From assembly GCA_900766575.1 (NCBI GenBank), contig CAAFVW010000164.1:1-8198 (forward strand): a stretch of 8,198 nucleotides of DNA. Reading direction: 5' to 3'. The notes beneath the pieces were generated by a model. The model saw only the letters and a list, made by a program, of their open reading frames with translations. It was not told the origin of the DNA and did no database searches. This DNA is from Lachnospiraceae bacterium (GTDB taxonomy: Bacteria > Bacillota > Clostridia > Lachnospirales > Lachnospiraceae). Shown here in pieces: positions 5,354-8,198 of this stretch (positions are counted from its first letter, which is position 1; the number at the start of each line of letters is the position of its first letter). A program made the position numbers and the translations under genes.

Positions 5354-7009
5354 ATGGGAAGTGTAGATACAGAAACAGAGATCAAATGCCCGAAATGTAA
5401 GAAAATGATAAACAGGGACAGGGCAGCGAAAAATAAATATGTCTGCTATGAATGTGGTTATTATTTCAGGGTGAAGACCCACAACCGGATCCGCATGGTG
5501 GCAGACCGGAAAAGCTTTCAGCCCTGGTTCGAGGAGATAGAAGAGAGCAATCCACTGAAATATGAGGGCTATGAAGAAAAACTGTCGGAGGCCAGGGAAA
5601 AGTCCGGCGTGAAAGAAGCTGTGACCGTAGGTGAATGCGAGATTTACGGGGAAAAGGCTGTGATCGGCATCTGCGAATCCAAATTTATGATGGGCAGTAT
5701 GGGGCATGTGGTCGGCGAGAAAGTCACCCGGGCAATTGAAAAGGCGACAGAATTGCGGCTGCCGGTATTTTTGTTCTGCTGTTCCGGCGGTGCGAGAATG
5801 CAGGAGGGAATCGTGTCACTGATGCAGATGGCAAAGACCTCCGCAGCGATCAAACGGCATGGGGAGGCGGGACTTCTCTATGCAACGATCCTGACAGATC
5901 CCACTACAGGCGGTGTGACTGCCAGCTTTGCCATGCTGGGAGATGTGATCATGGCGGAACCGGGAGCCTTGATCGGCTTCGCAGGACCGAGAGTTATTAA
6001 GCAGACTCTGGGACAGCGCCTCCCTGATGGCTTCCAGACAGCGGAATTTTTGCAGGAGCATGGTTTTGTGGACGGTATCGTCCGCCGGGAGAATCTGAAG
6101 AAGACCTTATATTTCCTGATCACGACGCATCGGTGCAGTGAGGGGAATTATGCGGATTTTAAGAAAAATATTGACTTCCATTTTGAACCTACGGAGATTG
6201 TGAAGGAGCGTTCGTTCCTGACACTCCCCAGAACGGCATGGGAAAAGGTCAAGACCGTCCGGAGAGTGGACAGACCTGCAGCGACCGATTATATTCCCTA
6301 CATTTTCGATTATGTGGTGGAGGCTCACGGAGACCGTTATTATGGGGATGACAAAGCACTGGTAGGTGCGGTGGCATTCCTGGACGGGCAGCCGGTGACA
6401 GTGCTGGCAGATGTGAAGGGCAAGGATTTCACAGAATGCGCAAAACGCAATTACGGCATGCCCATGCCGGAGGGGTATCGTAAGGCACTGCGCCTGATGA
6501 AGCAGGCGGAGAAATTCCACCGGCTTATTATCAGCTTTGTGAATACGCCGGGAGCTTTCTGTGGCGTGGAGGCAGAGGAGAGAGGCCAGGGCGAGGCCAT
6601 TGCCCGGAATCTGCTGGAGATGTCAGCTTTAAAAGTGCCGGTATTGTGCATTCTCATTGGGGAAGGCGGCAGCGGTGGAGCACTGGCTACGGCGGTAGGC
6701 AATGAGGTGTGGATGATGGAAAATGCCACCTATTCAATCCTGTCTCCCGAAGGCTTTGCTTCTATATTATGGAAGGATGCCGACAGAGCCAGAGAAGCCA
6801 GTGAAGTCATGAACATCACTTCGGAAGATCTGAAACGGCTTGGTGTCATTGAGCGGATCATACCGGAATACGGCGGAGCAGACCAGAGTACCGTGGAAGC
6901 CATCGGCGGTTATCTCAAGGAACATATCAAGGAATTTCTGCAAAAATACACCGGCATGACTGGGGAACAGATCGCAGAGGAACGTTATGAAAGGTTCCGC
7001 AAGTATTAA
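5354..7009 (+). CDS. accDA: Acetyl-CoA carboxylase carboxyltransferase, fused beta-alpha subunits (AccD-AccA)
   Basis: One 551-residue chain holds both halves of the bacterial carboxyltransferase that moves CO2 from carboxybiotin to acetyl-CoA, giving malonyl-CoA. Residues 1 to about 280 are AccD: a zinc ribbon with Cys12, Cys15, Cys31 and Cys34 (CxxC-x15-CxxC, as in E. coli AccD), SGGARMQEG (144-152), and PTTGGVTASFA (183-193). Residues from about 290 on are AccA: DYI..FDYVVEAHGDR, RNYGMPMPEGYRKALRLMKQ (365-384), AEERGQGEAIARNL (407-420), GEGGSGGALA (436-445), and SPEGFASILWK. The first 70 or so residues of normal AccA, which form a helical region, are missing at the junction. TPGAF (398-402) replaces the common TPGAY. 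There is no frameshift or stop at the junction. accB and accC are absent nearby. ATG 5354 follows GAGGTG at about 6 nt. Confidence 0.93.
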   Translation: MGSVDTETEIKCPKCKKMINRDRAAKNKYVCYECGYYFRVKTHNRIRMVADRKSFQPWFEEIEESNPLKYEGYEEKLSEAREKSGVKEAVTVGECEIYGEKAVIGICESKFMMGSMGHVVGEKVTRAIEKATELRLPVFLFCCSGGARMQEGIVSLMQMAKTSAAIKRHGEAGLLYATILTDPTTGGVTASFAMLGDVIMAEPGALIGFAGPRVIKQTLGQRLPDGFQTAEFLQEHGFVDGIVRRENLKKTLYFLITTHRCSEGNYADFKKNIDFHFEPTEIVKERSFLTLPRTAWEKVKTVRRVDRPAATDYIPYIFDYVVEAHGDRYYGDDKALVGAVAFLDGQPVTVLADVKGKDFTECAKRNYGMPMPEGYRKALRLMKQAEKFHRLIISFVNTPGAFCGVEAEERGQGEAIARNLLEMSALKVPVLCILIGEGGSGGALATAVGNEVWMMENATYSILSPEGFASILWKDADRAREASEVMNITSEDLKRLGVIERIIPEYGGADQSTVEAIGGYLKEHIKEFLQKYTGMTGEQIAEERYERFRKY

Positions 7010-7033
7010 AGCGGTAACGAGAGGTGGTATGGG

Positions 7034-7906
7034 ATGAAGCACGGAAAAATGATCCTGGGGGAATTACATGCAGATATTCCCGTGATCCAGGGAGGCATGG
7101 GTGTGGGAATCAGCCTGTCCGGTCTGGCGGGAGCAGTGGCAGCTGCCGGTGGGATCGGTATTATTTCTACTGCCCAGATCGGTTTCCGGGAGCCGGATTT
7201 TGACAGAGATCCCATTGCCTGTAATCTGCGCACTATCGGAAAAGAAATAGAAAAAGCAAGACAGATCGCAAGAGGCGGTATCGTCGGTGTCAACATCATG
7301 GTGGCAACACAACGCTACGAGGATTATATCAGGGCGGCAGTGCTGGCAGGTACCGACTGCATTATCTCCGGTGCAGGGCTGCCGTTAGATCTGCCCGGAG
7401 TCGTGGCAGAGACAGAAAACGGAATGCCCGGGCGCAGCCACCGGACAATGCTGGCTCCGATCGTGTCGAGTACCCGTGCCCTGTCGGTTGTCACGAAATA
7501 CTGGATGAAAAAATACGACAGGAAGCCGGATTTCATTGTAGCGGAGGGACCACTGGCGGGGGGACATTTGGGATTTAAGCGGGAAGAACTGGATGCTTAC
7601 ACACCGCAGAGCTATGAGAGAGAACTTACTGCAATGATCCGGCAGGCAGCAGAACTGGAAATTCCACTGATTGCAGCAGGCGGTATTTATGACCGGAGGG
7701 ATCTGGAGCATTCCCTGTCCCTCGGGGCTGCAGGGGTACAGATGGGAACCCGTTTCGTGACCACTGAAGAGTGTGATGCGGCAGATGCATATAAGCAGGC
7801 ATATCTCAGCGCACGGAAAGAAGACATTGTCATTGTGAAAAGCCCTGTGGGAATGCCGGGCAGAGCCATACAGAATGCTTTTCTGGAAAAGGTGGCAGCC
7901 GGATAA
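7034..7906 (+). CDS. Second FabK/nitronate-monooxygenase-like FMN protein, cut short by an in-frame TAA
   Basis: A 290-residue FMN TIM-barrel protein of the nitronate monooxygenase/FabK superfamily, distinct from fabK at 742-1704. It has IPVIQGGMGVGIS (15-27), VNIMVAT (86-92), ISGAGLP (111-117), the probable catalytic His178 in AEGPLAGGHLGF, AAGGIYD (214-220) and GVQMGTRF (234-241). The barrel looks complete, but the chain stops at TAA 7904-7906, and the same reading frame continues past it for 62 more codons with sequence I recall as the normal C-terminus of clostridial homologues. The full gene would be 7034-8095 (353 codons counting the TAA). GAGGTGG at 7021-7027 supports ATG 7034 over the ATG at 7029, which opens only a two-codon frame. 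Substrate is unknown: an accessory enoyl reductase, or an oxidase of nitronates or other toxic by-products. Confidence 0.82.
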   Translation: MKHGKMILGELHADIPVIQGGMGVGISLSGLAGAVAAAGGIGIISTAQIGFREPDFDRDPIACNLRTIGKEIEKARQIARGGIVGVNIMVATQRYEDYIRAAVLAGTDCIISGAGLPLDLPGVVAETENGMPGRSHRTMLAPIVSSTRALSVVTKYWMKKYDRKPDFIVAEGPLAGGHLGFKREELDAYTPQSYERELTAMIRQAAELEIPLIAAGGIYDRRDLEHSLSLGAAGVQMGTRFVTTEECDAADAYKQAYLSARKEDIVIVKSPVGMPGRAIQNAFLEKVAAG

Positions 7907-7912
7907 CGGTTT

Positions 7913-8095
7913 ATGACCGGATGCAGACATTGCATTAAAACCTGTGACCCGAAGACAGCACCTTATTGTATCACCAGAGCATTGATCAATGCGGCAACGG
8001 GAGATGTGGATAACGGACTGCTGTTCTGCGGCAGCAATGCCTGGAGGGCGCAGAAAATAGAAAGAACAGTGGATATCATGGAGGAAATGGCGTGA
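7913..8095 (+). pseudogene. Detached Cys-rich C-terminal part of the nitronate-monooxygenase-like gene
   Basis: This 60-codon frame is in the same reading frame as 7034-7906, with only TAA-CGG-TTT between. It opens MTGCRHCIKTCDPK and has Cys4, Cys7, Cys11 and Cys19 (C-x2-C-x3-C-x7-C) plus Cys39 in LLFCGSN. From memory of the family, this is the usual end of long clostridial nitronate-monooxygenase-like proteins (a CxxC..C..PYCI segment followed by GDVDNGL), so it is probably not an independent gene. ATG 7913 lacks a well-placed Shine-Dalgarno but sits six bases after the TAA, so termination-reinitiation could yield the fragment. Its last codons hold the ribosome binding site and start of fabH. 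It is called broken because of the stop; a sequencing error or readthrough would make it part of an intact gene. Confidence 0.7.
8080..8084 (+). promoter_or_regulatory. Shine-Dalgarno of fabH (GGAGG)
   Basis: GGAGG ends 7 nt before GTG 8092. It lies inside the last codons of the upstream frame and supports the GTG start of fabH. Confidence 0.75.
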
Positions 8096-8198
8096 GAACC
8101 ATAAGAATCACCGGAACCGGAAGTGCACTTCCGGGAAGGATTGTTACAAATAAAGAATTGGAACGGCTGGTGGAAACCTCGGATGAATGGATCCGGGA
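8092..8198 (+). CDS. fabH: 3-oxoacyl-ACP synthase III, N-terminal fragment at the window end
   Basis: Only the first 35 codons are present. The translation begins MRTIRITGTGSALPGRIVTN and continues to ETSDEWI, matching the N-terminus of FabH, the condensing enzyme that starts chains from acyl-CoA and malonyl-ACP. The TSDEWI segment is a FabH hallmark that precedes the RTGI motif in full-length proteins. The start is GTG at 8092, overlapping the upstream TGA by 4 bp (GTGA), with GGAGG 7 nt upstream; no in-frame ATG fits better. In many Firmicutes fabH leads the operon, so this late position is a rearranged order. The catalytic Cys-His-Asn residues are outside the window. Confidence 0.88.
   Translation, partial: MRTIRITGTGSALPGRIVTNKELERLVETSDEWIR

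Noticed and set aside
7029..7037. ATG-GGA-TGA mini frame overlapping the start at 7034
   Set aside because: Two codons only. It shares the Shine-Dalgarno of the 7034 gene and is more likely a chance overlap than a leader peptide.
7904..7906. TAA as a recoded sense codon in an alternative genetic code
   Set aside because: Other genes in the window, such as fabK, fabG, fabF, fabZ and accDA, end normally at TAA, so a global reassignment is not credible.

Overview
The window is the proximal part of a type II fatty-acid synthesis (FAS-II) operon from a low-to-mid GC Gram-positive bacterium. It is most likely a gut-type Clostridia member, probably Lachnospiraceae. The reasons are the gene order acpP-fabK-fabD-fabG-fabF-fabZ-accD/A, the use of FabK rather than FabI, strong AGGAGG-like ribosome binding sites, a TTGACA/TATATT promoter, and a FabT-type palindrome over the start of transcription. 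The genus call is inference.

Layout: positions 1-48 hold the 5' half of a tRNA-Ser(CGA) gene on the minus strand, cut by the window edge, with its own promoter at 69-97. The divergent intergenic region carries the plus-strand fab promoter (184-212), an inverted repeat over its -35 box (179-200), and an 11-bp-arm palindrome at 220-242 that looks like a FabT/FabR-class operator. Then, all on the plus strand: acpP (349-573), a structured intergenic stretch with a terminator-like hairpin and a long palindrome (587-685), fabK (742-1704), fabD (1762-2748), fabG (2742-3497, overlapping fabD), a 32-bp tandem repeat (3502-3565), fabF (3594-4835), fabZ (4852-5280), a fused accD-accA gene (5354-7009), a second FabK/nitronate-monooxygenase-like gene split by an in-frame TAA (7034-7906 and 7913-8095), and the first 35 codons of fabH (from GTG 8092).

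How the genes work together: the AccDA fusion supplies the carboxyltransferase of acetyl-CoA carboxylase. Its biotin carboxylase and biotin carrier partners (accC, accB) are not in the window. FabD loads malonyl groups onto ACP, FabH starts chains, and FabF, FabG, FabZ and FabK run the condensation, reduction, dehydration and enoyl-reduction cycle. The role of the second flavin barrel protein is unknown.

This is mostly a conserved housekeeping operon and I see no new multi-gene system. The points worth checking are the in-frame stop in the second flavoprotein gene and its coupling to fabH, the accD-accA fusion without accB/accC, the mutually exclusive hairpins after acpP, the promoter palindromes without a regulator gene, and the tandem repeat before fabF.
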